Assembly: GCA_002368545.1 (NCBI GenBank)
Contig: MTSC01000038.1
Coordinates: 124,001 to 188,000, forward strand
Source of the DNA: Ramichloridium luteum
Lineage: Eukaryota > Ascomycota > Dothideomycetes > Mycosphaerellales > Dissoconiaceae
Direction of reading: 5' to 3'
DNA length: 64,000 nt
Part shown: positions 32,383-43,122 of the stretch, piece by piece
Position numbering within the stretch: the first letter of the stretch is position 1
How the letters are laid out: each line of letters starts with the position of its first letter
Notes under the pieces: model-generated
What the model was told of the DNA's origin: nothing
What the model saw: the letters and a program-made list of their open reading frames with translations, nothing else
The model's database searches: none
Program-made: the position numbers and the translations under genes

Positions 32383-33255
32383 ATGTCTTCGAGATCGTTC
32401 AAGGCAATCACACACTTTCTTCACCATCGGCACCCACGCGGAACCCTGCGTACATCCTATGCGCTTCTTGTCCCACCGCGCCTCCTGCAGACATTCATAC
32501 AGCTTCTCAACGATGATCGCGGTACGAATCTCGAAGGCGAGAGACCAATCAAAGAAGCCTATCTCGATCGCTTCTCGCTTCTAAGCCACAAAGGCATATA
32601 CCTCCGCTTGGGTTCTGAATTCAGAGGTCGACCCGTCAATCAGTGGCGCGTGATTCGCAGACTTTCTGATACTCCGACAACGATGCATTGGAAGGTCCAG
32701 CCTGAGCCACGATCACTCTCAAAAGTCTACGATGTCTCGTACAGACCAGCGGATAAGGACCTGATACTCGAACTCGAAAACATCGATCGTCAACAAGTTC
32801 CGCCCTCCATATCGCACGACGAGGTTCAATATTCTACCGAAAGGCATTCAGGGCGTTGCGAGCACGCTTTTGTGAGAATGCCAGGGGAGTTTGATGTCAA
32901 GAAAATGCCAGTATTCTATTCGTTGGAGAAGGTCATCTATCGTGATCTTATTCGGAGACTGTGGACGATTAGTCCGTCGCTAATAGAGTTGCTCACGATG
33001 GATCGGCGGCAGAAGTATTCGGCAGGAAACATTATCGTCGATATTGACATTGGAAACCCCAAGCGCTCGACTTTGAAAATAGTTCAAGAAACTTTTCTCA
33101 ATACCAGGAGCGGCGCCCAGCTGCAAGAGACCATGGAAAAGAATGAGCAAGATATCAAGGACTTTGTCGAGAAACAGACCTGGCTTGACAACGAATGTGT
33201 TGAAACGGAGAACATCATTGATGTATACCCTGACGCGAGTCGAATGTATGACTAG
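32383..33255 (+). CDS. Hypothetical protein, 290 aa
   Basis: An intact ATG-initiated frame with no competing long frame and even amino-acid composition. No signal peptide or membrane span is visible. The N-terminus is basic (MSSRSFKAITHFLHHRHPRG). The middle has FEFRGRPVNQW-like content around residue 80 and YEVSYR-like strands; the later part has KMPVFYSLEKVIYRDLIRRLW and SAGNIIVDIDIGNPKRSTL. The C-terminus is acidic. I do not recognise the family. Its GC content is lower than that of the conserved neighbours, which fits a lineage-specific or transferred gene, but also relaxed selection. It converges on RTG2 with 222 bp between the stops. Whether it is expressed is unknown. Confidence 0.55.
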   Translation: MSSRSFKAITHFLHHRHPRGTLRTSYALLVPPRLLQTFIQLLNDDRGTNLEGERPIKEAYLDRFSLLSHKGIYLRLGSEFRGRPVNQWRVIRRLSDTPTTMHWKVQPEPRSLSKVYDVSYRPADKDLILELENIDRQQVPPSISHDEVQYSTERHSGRCEHAFVRMPGEFDVKKMPVFYSLEKVIYRDLIRRLWTISPSLIELLTMDRRQKYSAGNIIVDIDIGNPKRSTLKIVQETFLNTRSGAQLQETMEKNEQDIKDFVEKQTWLDNECVETENIIDVYPDASRMYD

Positions 33256-33477
33256 AAGATAGAGCTCGCGTAGACCGCTTAACATACCTGGGTGTATGAT
33301 GCACAAGTAGTTGCTGCTTCATCCGTATCCGGAAGCCCACAGAGACCACGCTTTCGTCAAGAGCATTGCCATTCCGTTCGCTGGTTGTATCGATCGTCAA
33401 AAGCTCTGCCAAAAATGGAAGCCTGCAAGTACCTACAGCCGCGTCTTCCAGGACTCCTCGCTGCGCGAGGATAGCAG

Positions 33478-35196
33478 TCATGCGGATAATATATCCACCT
33501 CAATTTTATGACCCACGCCGTCCTTCCCACCGATCCATCGTTTCTTCTTGCCCACTTTCTCGATTCCCCGTGCCTCAACCTCAAAGACTTCCAAGTCCAC
33601 ATCAGCAGTGACGATGACCTTCAGGTGCAACACCGATTGACGCTTCTCATCCTGCTGCCAACTCGCGTGCAACCGCAAACGGTCTGTATCACCCACCACG
33701 CCGGCTGGATACACACTCGCAACTAATGCAGCAACAGCTCCGATATAGTTGATCCACCACAGAGTCCATGGCGAGTCTACAAGCCGCTCGAGGTTCCTCT
33801 TGAACTCCTCATCGGCCGGTGGGATCCCGGAGCCCCAGCGAGCGCAGAGCAGCAGCGCGATGAGTGTGCGCGACTCGTGCAAGACACCATGAACGCCAGC
33901 GAGTATACCGGAAGTAGTGGAGCGTAGACCGGCCGTGGCTTGCAGGTCCTTCGAGTGACTCGAGTGGTAGTAGATGAGGTTCGCAAAAGTGTCGAGCAGA
34001 TCGGGCGTGAAGATTGCTTTGTAGTCGTCCACAGCTCCGCTAGTCGAGCCTGCGGGAAACGCGGAATGAAGAAGGCTGGCCAACGCTTCGGAGGACGCTG
34101 GCGTATCGAAGGGTTGCGTGGCAACGACCAGAGGGTGTTGAGCCTTAATCTCGGGAGGTAGTGATGAGAACAAGTAACCTTCACGCACGCCCCCTTGACA
34201 AAAGCGGACTTCCTTCAGTAACGGGAGTGCTTCGGCGAGGACATTCACCAGAAATGCAACCGCGGGGACTTGTGACGCTCGTCGATCGGAGACTCGGAAG
34301 ATCGCATCGTCCTCGTCCTGAGGCTGTAGGGAAGCAGCGGCAGCAGCCTTGACCTCGTCCGTATTGAGGAACTCGTTTCGATTCACCTTGAAACCATTAA
34401 TGACCGAAATCGGGTACGGGTTGACGCGGTGCTGGCTCATGAGCACATATCCCCAGCCTCGGAAACCGCCGCCAGAGAGATAGAGAGTGAACCCTCCGCG
34501 CTCGCGAGCTTGTTCTTCAAGCTCTGCCGGGATGTCGAGGCTTGCATAGGCGGCGGTCACCGCAGCACGGATCTCCTTCTTGAGATCTGCAGTCGTTCCG
34601 TTCCTTTCAGCCTCACCCAATCTTCTAGTCATCGCTGCTGCGCCGTAGGGCATGCTCACGGCTCCTGAATCGGGCATGCGAACACCGTCACGATCACTCT
34701 TCTTGATGAGCCAGCTAAGCTGCGTGCTGCCACCACCAAGATCCATGACAAGACCACTGACTTCTGGCAGAGAGCTCGCGACACCCATGGCGCCGACTCG
34801 ACCCTCTTCCTCCTTTGGCAGCATTGTCACGTCCCAGCCAACTTGGTCCTTGATGCGCTTCCGGAACTCCTCCGAATTCACCGCTGTGCGCGTTGCCTCG
34901 GTCGCAAGCACCGTAATGTTCTCTGAGGGCACACCATAATCGACACATGTTCGCTTGAATTGTTTGTATGCGAGGACAACGGCTGATATAGTCTTCTCGT
35001 CAATTGGCACGCGCTCGCCAGAAGCGGAGTACTGGGCGTCGTAAAGCGAGATGCCGACACGGTGTTGGAATAAAGTCGGCATGATTCTTTGTGTTGGCGG
35101 TTGTAGTGTCGAGATCGAGAATCGAATACCATTGCTGCCCATATCCACGATACCTCGTAGATACTCTGGCTTGTGCTGCGACATTGCGATCGCCAT
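33478..35196 (-). CDS. RTG2: Retrograde regulation protein 2 (Ppx/GppA family)
   Basis: A 572-aa single-exon protein of the actin-like ATPase/exopolyphosphatase fold. In yeast, Rtg2 is the cytosolic sensor that relays mitochondrial dysfunction to nuclear genes through Rtg1/Rtg3, and it also sits in the SLIK complex. Visible motifs are the phosphate-1 loop IVDMGSNGIRFSI (D18), VLATEATRTAVN (97-107), the EEEGRVGAMG segment (130-138) and the second phosphate loop VMDLGGGSTQLSW (D152). A large C-terminal HD-like region follows. Length matches fungal Rtg2 homologs. The ATG at 35196 is followed by a second at codon 5 (35184). In filamentous fungi the role of this homolog is less settled than in yeast. 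Confidence 0.94.
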   Translation of the reverse strand: MAIAMSQHKPEYLRGIVDMGSNGIRFSISTLQPPTQRIMPTLFQHRVGISLYDAQYSASGERVPIDEKTISAVVLAYKQFKRTCVDYGVPSENITVLATEATRTAVNSEEFRKRIKDQVGWDVTMLPKEEEGRVGAMGVASSLPEVSGLVMDLGGGSTQLSWLIKKSDRDGVRMPDSGAVSMPYGAAAMTRRLGEAERNGTTADLKKEIRAAVTAAYASLDIPAELEEQARERGGFTLYLSGGGFRGWGYVLMSQHRVNPYPISVINGFKVNRNEFLNTDEVKAAAAASLQPQDEDDAIFRVSDRRASQVPAVAFLVNVLAEALPLLKEVRFCQGGVREGYLFSSLPPEIKAQHPLVVATQPFDTPASSEALASLLHSAFPAGSTSGAVDDYKAIFTPDLLDTFANLIYYHSSHSKDLQATAGLRSTTSGILAGVHGVLHESRTLIALLLCARWGSGIPPADEEFKRNLERLVDSPWTLWWINYIGAVAALVASVYPAGVVGDTDRLRLHASWQQDEKRQSVLHLKVIVTADVDLEVFEVEARGIEKVGKKKRWIGGKDGVGHKIEVDILSA

Positions 35197-35894
35197 CTCG
35201 AAGTGCCTGGACGGGAGGTGTTGAAAATTTGCTGGATTAGTTTATTTGCATTTGTATCACAGAAATCGCAAAGGGTCGCTGCACTTTGGAATTCGTTCAA
35301 GAAGATTGTACTTGATCATACGGTGGAAGCTATGTATGGCAAGTGTGCCCGAGCAACTTGGAGCTCTGAGGTCATACGGGCATGAGCAAGCCACACAGCT
35401 AAAAGTCTGCAAAGAAGCTCAGCTAAAGCTTGTGATTCTGACGGAATCCAAGACACCTATGTGATCGATCTTGTATCGCATAAAGGTTTCTTGCCTTGTC
35501 GTAGCAAGGGCGAAGGAGCCAATGATCCGTAAAGTACGGAGTATTGCAAGTTGAGCGTTGGAACAGTAACAAGCGATTCTGAGAAGTTGATTGCCACGAG
35601 GCGTCAGTCTTTGGGCGTTTCGCAGCCAGATAAACCTGTAAAATTTGGCATCTGCCGACGAAAGCACATTGCCTTGAGTCCACAGAATTGTTGCTATTTC
35701 GATTATCGAGTTTTGCTCGATTGAATCATGGGTAGTTGATGGTTGATTGATCGATAAGATCCATTTATCGAACTAGCGCCAACCTTGCAGCTTTATCGAG
35801 CAGCTTCCTAGCTGGATTTAGAACTCTCAACATTCCAATTGACAATTGACCACGAGATGCGCACGTTGCCGCAAGCTCACGTGGAGCATTCAAC
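35197..35894. other. Divergent promoter region between RTG2 and the RED-like gene
   Basis: A 0.7-kb stretch with a gene leaving on each side. AT-rich sequence and two TTATCGA/ATCGATAA-like stretches lie around 35745-35795. No gene supported. Confidence 0.55.
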
Positions 35895-37508
35895 ATGAAC
35901 AATCAACATTTCCGCGACCTTCTCCAAAAGAGTGCGACCACCGAACCGAGCGATGGCGCCTCGCGCGGCACCGCCCTCGGCGCGAAACGGACGGCTTTTG
36001 TGCCGATGACGCCACGGCCTGGACATGGCAGCACCCCCAGCAACGCCGACTTTGCACGGCAAGTGCGCGAGCGACATGCGGGCCTACAGCCGACCAAAAA
36101 GTTCAAATCATCTGCGCCGAAGGGAAGCAAACTCGGCGATGGCTACACCGATCGCGCCAAAGAGAGGGCAGAGGCGGAGCGGCGCGAGGAGGAAGAGAAG
36201 GCAAAGCGGATCCGGGCGCTGGAAGAACAAGTCAAGCTGGGCACACTCTCTGCCACAGATTTTGAGGAGGTTCGCGAGAAGATTCTGGCCGATGCGAGTT
36301 CTGGGCGGCCACAGGTGAAAGGTCTCGACCGGAAGCTCCTTGAGCGCACCAGAAGAGGCGAAGACATCCTGGAGACAACAGGCGTAGAAAAGGAAGATGA
36401 TGTTGCGGACGCACCGCCAGTGGATGTTGACGATGAGCTGGACCGACTCGAGGCGCAGGAAGTTCAGACGGTGACACGGGCAGCGGCGGAGAAGGTTGGC
36501 ACAAAGGCCCCAGCTGCCCCTGTGGCTGGTGTCAAGCGCACGCGTGACGAGATCATGGCCGAGCTGAAGGCGAAGCGTCAACGAGCAGCACGGGAGAAAG
36601 CGGCAGCGGCGCCAGTGTTTGATCACAGATGGCGCAAGGTCGGCGAGCAAGCGAAGCCGCGACTCGAGATCGACCACAAGGGTCGAGAGGTTCTAATCAC
36701 CGTGGATGAGGATGGCATAGTCAAGCGAATGGTGCGAAAACCAGGCGCTGGGAAAGAGGGGACTACAGTTTCCAACAGTGACACCAGCAAGCCGGTTTTA
36801 GGAGCCGACTACGTGCTCGCGAAGCAAGGATCGGCCCAGGACAACCGCGATGGAGGCGGCGACAACGATGACGGAGATGATGATGACGACGACGATATCT
36901 TCGCAGGCGTTGGGGCGGATTATAACCCCCTCGGAGAAGAGGAGGATGACGATGACAGCAGTGGGGACGAAGCCCAGAGTGCGACAAAGACAACGGCCGG
37001 AGAAGAAGCACGGTCAGAGGGCGAACACGCGAAAGCAGAAGACGACCCACCGGATCACAATAATGCAATTCACCCGCAACGACGGAATTACTTCAACGAT
37101 GATGCAACTGAGTCAGAGCAGACGTCAAAGCCGACCTACCAGGACGTGGAGAATAGCATCAAGAAGGCGGCGCAGATTGGTGCCAAAACACCGGAGGTCG
37201 TTGACGAGCAAGAAAAACTCCGCGCTGAGAAGAGAGCTCAAATGCTCGCTCGCGACCGTGACATGGACGACCTGGATCTCGGATTCGGCAGCAGTCGTTT
37301 TGAGGATGACGAAGACGACGGTCCTGGAAGCAAAGGACGAAATTCCGAATGGAAGCGCTCGGGGAAGGCTGGCGACGATGGCTGGGAAGAAAGCGGCCAT
37401 GGCGACGGCAAGAAGAAGCGCAAGCCCAAGAAGCGGAAGGGAGATGTCAACAACATTGACGATGTTATGCGTGTGCTTGATGGCCGTCGGTCTGGCGCAA
37501 AGTCGTGA
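35895..37508 (+). CDS. RED: RED/IK-like splicing protein
   Basis: A 537-aa nuclear protein with the N-terminal signature of RED (IK), a spliceosomal B-complex component that in animals and fission yeast works with Smu1. The start MNNQHFRDLLQKS and the KKFKSSAPKGSKLGDGYTDRAKER segment (residues 68-91) match the RED N-terminal domain, followed by a long charged helix. Later parts are disordered: acidic runs (DDGDDDDDDD and EEEDDDDSSGDE), RRNYFNDDATE, and a final RSGKAGDDGWEESGHGDGKKKRKPKKRKG with a nuclear-localisation-like basic cluster. Single exon; the stop at 37506-37508 lies inside a GTGAGT-like string, so a small extra 3' exon cannot be excluded. The ATG at 35895 fits the domain start. 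Confidence 0.85.
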   Translation: MNNQHFRDLLQKSATTEPSDGASRGTALGAKRTAFVPMTPRPGHGSTPSNADFARQVRERHAGLQPTKKFKSSAPKGSKLGDGYTDRAKERAEAERREEEEKAKRIRALEEQVKLGTLSATDFEEVREKILADASSGRPQVKGLDRKLLERTRRGEDILETTGVEKEDDVADAPPVDVDDELDRLEAQEVQTVTRAAAEKVGTKAPAAPVAGVKRTRDEIMAELKAKRQRAAREKAAAAPVFDHRWRKVGEQAKPRLEIDHKGREVLITVDEDGIVKRMVRKPGAGKEGTTVSNSDTSKPVLGADYVLAKQGSAQDNRDGGGDNDDGDDDDDDDIFAGVGADYNPLGEEEDDDDSSGDEAQSATKTTAGEEARSEGEHAKAEDDPPDHNNAIHPQRRNYFNDDATESEQTSKPTYQDVENSIKKAAQIGAKTPEVVDEQEKLRAEKRAQMLARDRDMDDLDLGFGSSRFEDDEDDGPGSKGRNSEWKRSGKAGDDGWEESGHGDGKKKRKPKKRKGDVNNIDDVMRVLDGRRSGAKS

Positions 37509-38024
37509 GTGCATCTGGCCACACGAGCACGTGATCGCTCAGAGAGAACATCATGTTGGCACTGATGAGTGCAATACAACAACCGACTTGACGCGGCTGG
37601 TAGTGCATTGCTGTGCATCTTCTCAGACCGCTAATGAAGCGTGCCTAGATGTCATGCGCTTAAGTGAGTGTTGACGGTGCCTCCACAGCCAATCGTCCGG
37701 CGCTTAAATTTTTAAGCGCCGACCCCAATGCGACCAGCAGCAATAAATATAACTGCACACCTGGGAATTGAGACCCGACACTTTGGCACGATATTATTGT
37801 TGCTACGCTCTGTTTAGAATCGTTGTTTCACAGTGCTACTGTGCCGTGTTCCTGCAGACACAAAGCGCCGTGGTCACCCGAGGCGAGATGGCAGATGCAC
37901 ATATATCATGACAGGAATACAGCCTGTACTTTAGTTAAGTGAACATTTCTTTGCTGCCTTGATTTCCTTTGTTAGTTGTGCTGGACACAATACTAGCTCC
38001 TTCTCCTGGTGAGACTTCAGTTCA
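37509..38024. other. Intergenic region with a perfect inverted repeat
   Basis: The 3' side of the RED-like gene and promoter of the small TM protein. It carries the inverted repeat at 37698-37721 (listed separately). Otherwise AT-rich with no open frame of note. Confidence 0.6.
37698..37721. repeat. Perfect 24-bp inverted repeat (11-bp arms, 2-bp centre)
   Basis: The arms are CGGCGCTTAAA and TTTAAGCGCCG, exact reverse complements around TT. It lies 190 bp after the RED stop and 304 bp before the next ATG. It could be a binding site for a dimeric regulator or form a hairpin in the 3' UTR; the sequence does not say which. Confidence 0.85.
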
Positions 38025-38579
38025 ATGGCTAGAACTTCCGACTTCATCAACATCATATTTGCACCCATCCACAAGCCAGTGACTGCTTACCTTACGACTC
38101 GCGATGAGACCGAATCGCCAACACAAGAGACTTGCAACACTCTTCTCGATTCCGGCGAAGTTATAATCTCACGCACAGTCCTGATCGCTGGCTTCACGAC
38201 CTTAATCACACTCCTCGCCATCTCCTGGGCCATTCTCGCTGCGTTCATCATCCGCGAGCACCTCCGCCGCCGACGTGCCCGGGCCGCGAAGCAATGGGGC
38301 CGCAAGTCACGCTTTGATGCGCGCATCTCGATGATGCGCAAGGAGGTCGACGACTCATTCAGCCGGCAGTACTCCGGAGTCCTGCAGAACGTGCCGGAGA
38401 ATCCGTGTATGGGTAGCGACAGCCCCGTGGAGCTCATGCTACCCGACGAGCGCATCTGGGAAGCACCTGCGGTGCCTGCGAAGGCTACGACATTGTCTGC
38501 GAAGGTAAACGCGAGGAAGAGTCGGGCTGTCAGCTTGTTCTTTGATCATGCCGTCAACTTGTGGATTCCAAAGCGATGA
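38025..38579 (+). CDS. Small single-pass membrane protein, 184 aa, unknown function
   Basis: An intact ATG-initiated single-exon ORF. One clear transmembrane segment lies at about residues 51-76 (TVLIAGFTTLITLLAISWAI followed by LAAFII), directly followed by REHLRRRRARAAKQWGRK. By the positive-inside rule the C-terminal ~105 residues face the cytosol and the 50-residue N-terminus faces the lumen or outside. No signal peptide precedes it, so it is a signal-anchor type protein. No domain is recognised in the cytosolic part. It sits at the edge of the gene-poor half of the window. Expression and conservation are unknown. Confidence 0.6.
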   Translation: MARTSDFINIIFAPIHKPVTAYLTTRDETESPTQETCNTLLDSGEVIISRTVLIAGFTTLITLLAISWAILAAFIIREHLRRRRARAAKQWGRKSRFDARISMMRKEVDDSFSRQYSGVLQNVPENPCMGSDSPVELMLPDERIWEAPAVPAKATTLSAKVNARKSRAVSLFFDHAVNLWIPKR

Positions 38580-41500
38580 GCAAAAGCTGGCCCAAAGTCG
38601 GCAACGCTCCCATTCAAACGACACTTCTCCATCGCGCCTCTCACTTCAGATAAGCGAGTCACACGAACGGCTACAACAGAAACCTTCTCCGACACTTTGT
38701 GGCTGACCATGCGGTGGAGTTGTCATCGGCTCCTTACTCAATCAAAGAAATACTCACTTTGCGAAGATCGGTCCGCTGGAGGCATTTTTTGTCGATTGGC
38801 GACAGAAACTATGTCGGGTTGCTCATACAGATCCAAGGCATATTAGATTGGTGATTACATGATGCATTACTATGGCGGCGTATATAGGGATCAGGATAAT
38901 GTTTTTTTATTTATTTCGCTGTACAAAGCTATCAAGGCCGCTTGCAAAATAATCTTTCCCAGGCATTTCCTTTTCTATCGCGGCATGAAGACAATCACTA
39001 TCCGGCGAATTCAACGACATACTCGCATCGCGAACGGTGCAATGGCTTTCTATGGTTTTGGGAATCACTGGATAATCTCCGGTCAACACGGAGAGCTCGC
39101 ATACCATTCGCTCTAAGACTGAACATATCCGGGGGATGTATCACGCAACATCGACTCCGACCAGCTTTAGAATGCCAACAGCTAGCAGAATTATGTATGG
39201 TCTTTTCATCAAACATGTTTGGCTTCGGCCCGCCTCGGCAGTGTCTTCCGATCGGTCCGGTAGTCAGGGTCACACGAGACGGATCGATGTCTACTCAACG
39301 GCAATACGGCTGCTCTGCCCCGGCCCGACTGGTGTGATTTTTCGCATAGAATGCTGGTCTCGAGCGATTAGATCTCTTCCCGGCTGCGGACACACGGGCC
39401 ACTGCCTCCAGGTTTGTAGCAAGCCATTAGCAGATAGATGTCACGGCCAATCGATCTACCCACGAGATCCTGGCAGTGGCACAAAGCCATCGACCACCAC
39501 CGGCCGCCGACGGCAGCCATGTCATCCTTCTCGAAGGGGTATGCGCCTTCCTCATTCAGACAAGCAGTCCGGTGGCTTGAGCCTTGATGCACCTGGTTGT
39601 TTTTGCTCTTTGACAGATCGGTGGGCTCGATCGTGCAAGGGTGTAATCATTCCAAACTCGAGCAAAATTGACCAATCAGTGTGCTCCAAGGTGTAACGAC
39701 ATGACTCGGGATTTGCAATCGTGCAGCGTCTGGCTGAGCTTCTCGGCTATCGGATGCGGGCTGGTGCATTCCTGACGCCGCTCATCGGGGTTACACCGAG
39801 TTAGCGAGATTTCGAGGGGAACGTTCGTATTCTCGTTTCGCGTGGAGAAGAGTCCTTCAAAGGAAATGGGCAAGGGTCGACGTGAGATTTGATTGCGATG
39901 GGAGATCTTCTGATACCGGCAGGATGGACGAAGGCGCACGCGTGCGATAGATTGCCCACCCCGGACGCAGCGACATGCATGATTTGATAATCTGGGCTTT
40001 CCGTGCAGCGAGCGGAAAGTCGTTCGTGATCTTGGCGGACCGCACCGCCCGCAAAACGTACCAGACGGCTGCACAACCAAGCGCGACGCACCGCAGCGCA
40101 CCGCGACGCGCCGTCGCGGGGGGATGGGCGGGACGAGCAGGTGCGCGCCAGGCACAAGCACTACTTGACAACGACATGGCATCAGAATGCGCTTTCATCA
40201 TCGTATGCACGGGAGTGCTGAGATCGACGCAAGTACAGTTCAATGAGCGACCATTTGGCGGGTTGTGCAATCACGCACGTACATCAGACAGCGGAGTAAA
40301 TGCCGACACATCACAGGAAGATGCCGAACAAGTAATCTGAAAGCGAGAGCGACAACTGTCAACTGAAGGAGCCAACTGAAGCTCGTGCCGATCACCATCA
40401 GCGCATGAGGGACCTCGTGTTTGCTCGCTTTGCTGCTTAAGCTGCCGCTGGGATGCAGGCGCATTCAAATCGCGAACCTTAACGAGTTTCATCAGGTGAT
40501 ATCGGCCGAAGCTTCAAAGAACACTCAGATGTCCTCGGCAGAGAGCGAGTAGCAACGGCAGCGGAGCGTGCACGGAACCTTTTTGGCTTTCCTGCCTGCG
40601 AGTGTGTGTGCAGGAAGGCGCAAGCGTGGCACGCAAAGTGTGCGCCACCCTGTAGCTCCGACGGATTTTGTGACATCCCGGCGGAGAGAGTTTGCCAGCA
40701 TGAACGCGGCACTGGCTGGTCTTGGCGCACGCGTATGCGCACGCGTGACGCTTCCGGTGAGGTGCATACCGATGCTCATGTGTTGTCACCTCCATCGAGC
40801 TGTATGCCGAATCATGACCAGATCACCGCCGGCCGAGAAGTGGAGTCCTGTAACTTACTTACGAAGTACCAACCTCGACCAGTGCTCGACTTTCTCGCGA
40901 TCGCGGTGCCAGATGGGCGAAGGAGCAGCCTAGTGACAGACCCCTTGTCAGCCGCTAGCGTCTTCGCAGGACCCGAGACGTTGGTTTGGGACAGCGCCGC
41001 CATCAGCCCGTGTCCGGAGCCTCGGCACGAGCAGAGTCCCGTAGCATCAAGTTCGGCAAGTTAGGAAAATCAGACGCAATGAAGGCAGCAACGCAAAGAT
41101 AGAAGCAACGGCGAAAATAGATTGACTGGACAAACGGCCGTCCATCTGTTGAGCGCCATCGGCAGGGGCGCTCACCGCACACCCACTCCGATCGTTCTCG
41201 TGCAGCTTCCAGCACTACTTCACGCGCTACGGATCTTAGTTTTTTGGCGTCGTTGAGGAGTTCGGCGTCGCTGCATGCGACCAGACAAGGAACGCGCGCG
41301 CATGCGACAGCAGAACCCTGCAACCAGATGTTAAGATGTGTGATGCGGCCAGTCGGTCCGCCGTGGTCTGCGCTGCTGCCAGTAAGGTCGGCTTGATCAC
41401 AATCCTGCTCACCCGGCCTGCGGACGCGCGCTCGCGGCGCACAAGCATCTCGGCGTGTCAGCAGAATCCTTTAAGAGCTAGCAAAACCAAAAACCAAAAA

Positions 41501-42308
41501 CCAACCACACCGGGCGCCCGTGCCTGCCAGTTGCCGATGACGGACTTTTTCAAGTGCTTTGACCTCATGTGGTTGAATTGCGGCAATTGGCACCGCGCAG
41601 CGGGACAGTACAAACGCAACCCAGCACGGTACCTGTGCACCCTGGAACCCTGTCCCCGCCCTTCCATCTGTAGATGCAGTACGCACGAGCAGTATGTACA
41701 CAGTCTGTAGCAGCAGCACGCAGCACATGCTTGCAGGTGGCGGTAGACTTCGCCTGCGCATGCATGCACACACATCTCGTTTCTGTTCCTGGAAGGGTCC
41801 CAGACGTCCGGGCGCCCTCGCTGCTGGGATCGCGCGGGCACCCCTCGCCATCTTGTAATCCGATCGGCCCTGTAGATTTCCCACCTGAGACGAGCCGAAG
41901 ACACCGAAGGCACCGAAGGCGTGGGTGTTGGGTCCATCTTGTGGGGCCCTTGGTCGCCCTCGCTCAGGGCACACCGATCGAGAGAGGGCCCGGCGACGTC
42001 ACGTCGGGTCCTCCCAACATCCCTGCACACTTTCCCATCACGACGGTGTTCCGCACCACGACCATCACGACCATCACCGTAGCACAGCAGATCCCTGATC
42101 CATGCATGGGAAAGTCGCGAAACCTTCGGCTGGGCACGCCCACACGTTCGCACCCCGCGGGCACTTGCACCAAAGAGGGAAATACATCCAGAAAAGATGA
42201 CGGCGAACCTTGCTCTGTGCGCGCGCACACACACAGCCGACTGAAGCTTTCCATGGGTGTCTGTGGTGTGTGTATGTGCAGGACTGTATGTGCGCGCGTT
42301 TCTGTGTG

Positions 42309-42313
<5 letters not shown>

Positions 42314-42352
<39 letters not shown>
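42314..42352. repeat. GT dinucleotide microsatellite
   Basis: About 19 uninterrupted GT units. Shorter GT-rich words flank it on the left (42250-42310). Such tracts mutate quickly and create spurious Val/Cys or His/Thr frames. Confidence 0.95.
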
Positions 42353-42353
<1 letters not shown>

Positions 42354-43105
42354 AAAACATCGGCCGTGTGGAACCGCCTCACAATGCGCCGCACGCACGC
42401 ATCGGTACGGCACGTGCAGGGCCCTGCCATCCATCATTGGCGACGCGCATCCGTGATCCGGGCAGACATACAACGCACACACACACCCCGGCGCCATGCG
42501 CACCTGCAGCACAGAAGCAGTAACTTAGAACAGTATGCGTTATCGGCCTTCCTTCCTGCAGACCTTCTTCCCATCACATGTGGCGCGCGTTCGGGGTAGG
42601 TCACTTCGGGCGTGCGGGCCTGTACAGGAAGTGCGCAGGAGCCTGCTCCGAAAGGGATAAAGGGAAACAGGCTAGCCAACGAGAAGAACGACGACTCGCG
42701 GGTGCGCTCCGGCGGGGCTAGGGCAATCCGCCGGTGCAGGTGGCCTGCCGGTTGGGGAGTCATCTGGATCACGGAGTTAAAGACATAGCCCAGCCCGGCA
42801 CGGCACACGAAGGAAGGGCGGGGTGATGATGGTGCGCCTGCGCTGCGCTGCGGTTGCCCAGACCCGACCCGACCGACCCGTTCGTCTGCGTGACCAGGAA
42901 TCCACCAACGGCGGCGAGAAAGACGCGGCCAGGCGGTGGCGTGCGGTCTAACGTGGTGGTGGTCAACTGCTTCTTCTGCGTGGGGGGAGGGGAAAGCAAT
43001 ATGATACGACACGGCTGGGGGGGAAAGGGTGGGTTGTTCCTTGGGACGATGTTTCTGTGACTGTTCTTATCATCAGATAAGCGGAGAGGAAATGCTCGGG
43101 AGAGA

Positions 43106-43122
43106 TAGGTAGGTAGGTAGGT
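43106..43122. repeat. Short tetranucleotide (TAGG) microsatellite
   Basis: About four units of TAGG (ataggtaggtaggtagg) in the 3' flank of the transcription factor gene. Confidence 0.8.

Noticed and set aside
41458..42360. 300-codon minus frame
   Set aside because: It starts in a CA dinucleotide run giving poly-Thr/His and has no domain; other frames overlap it.
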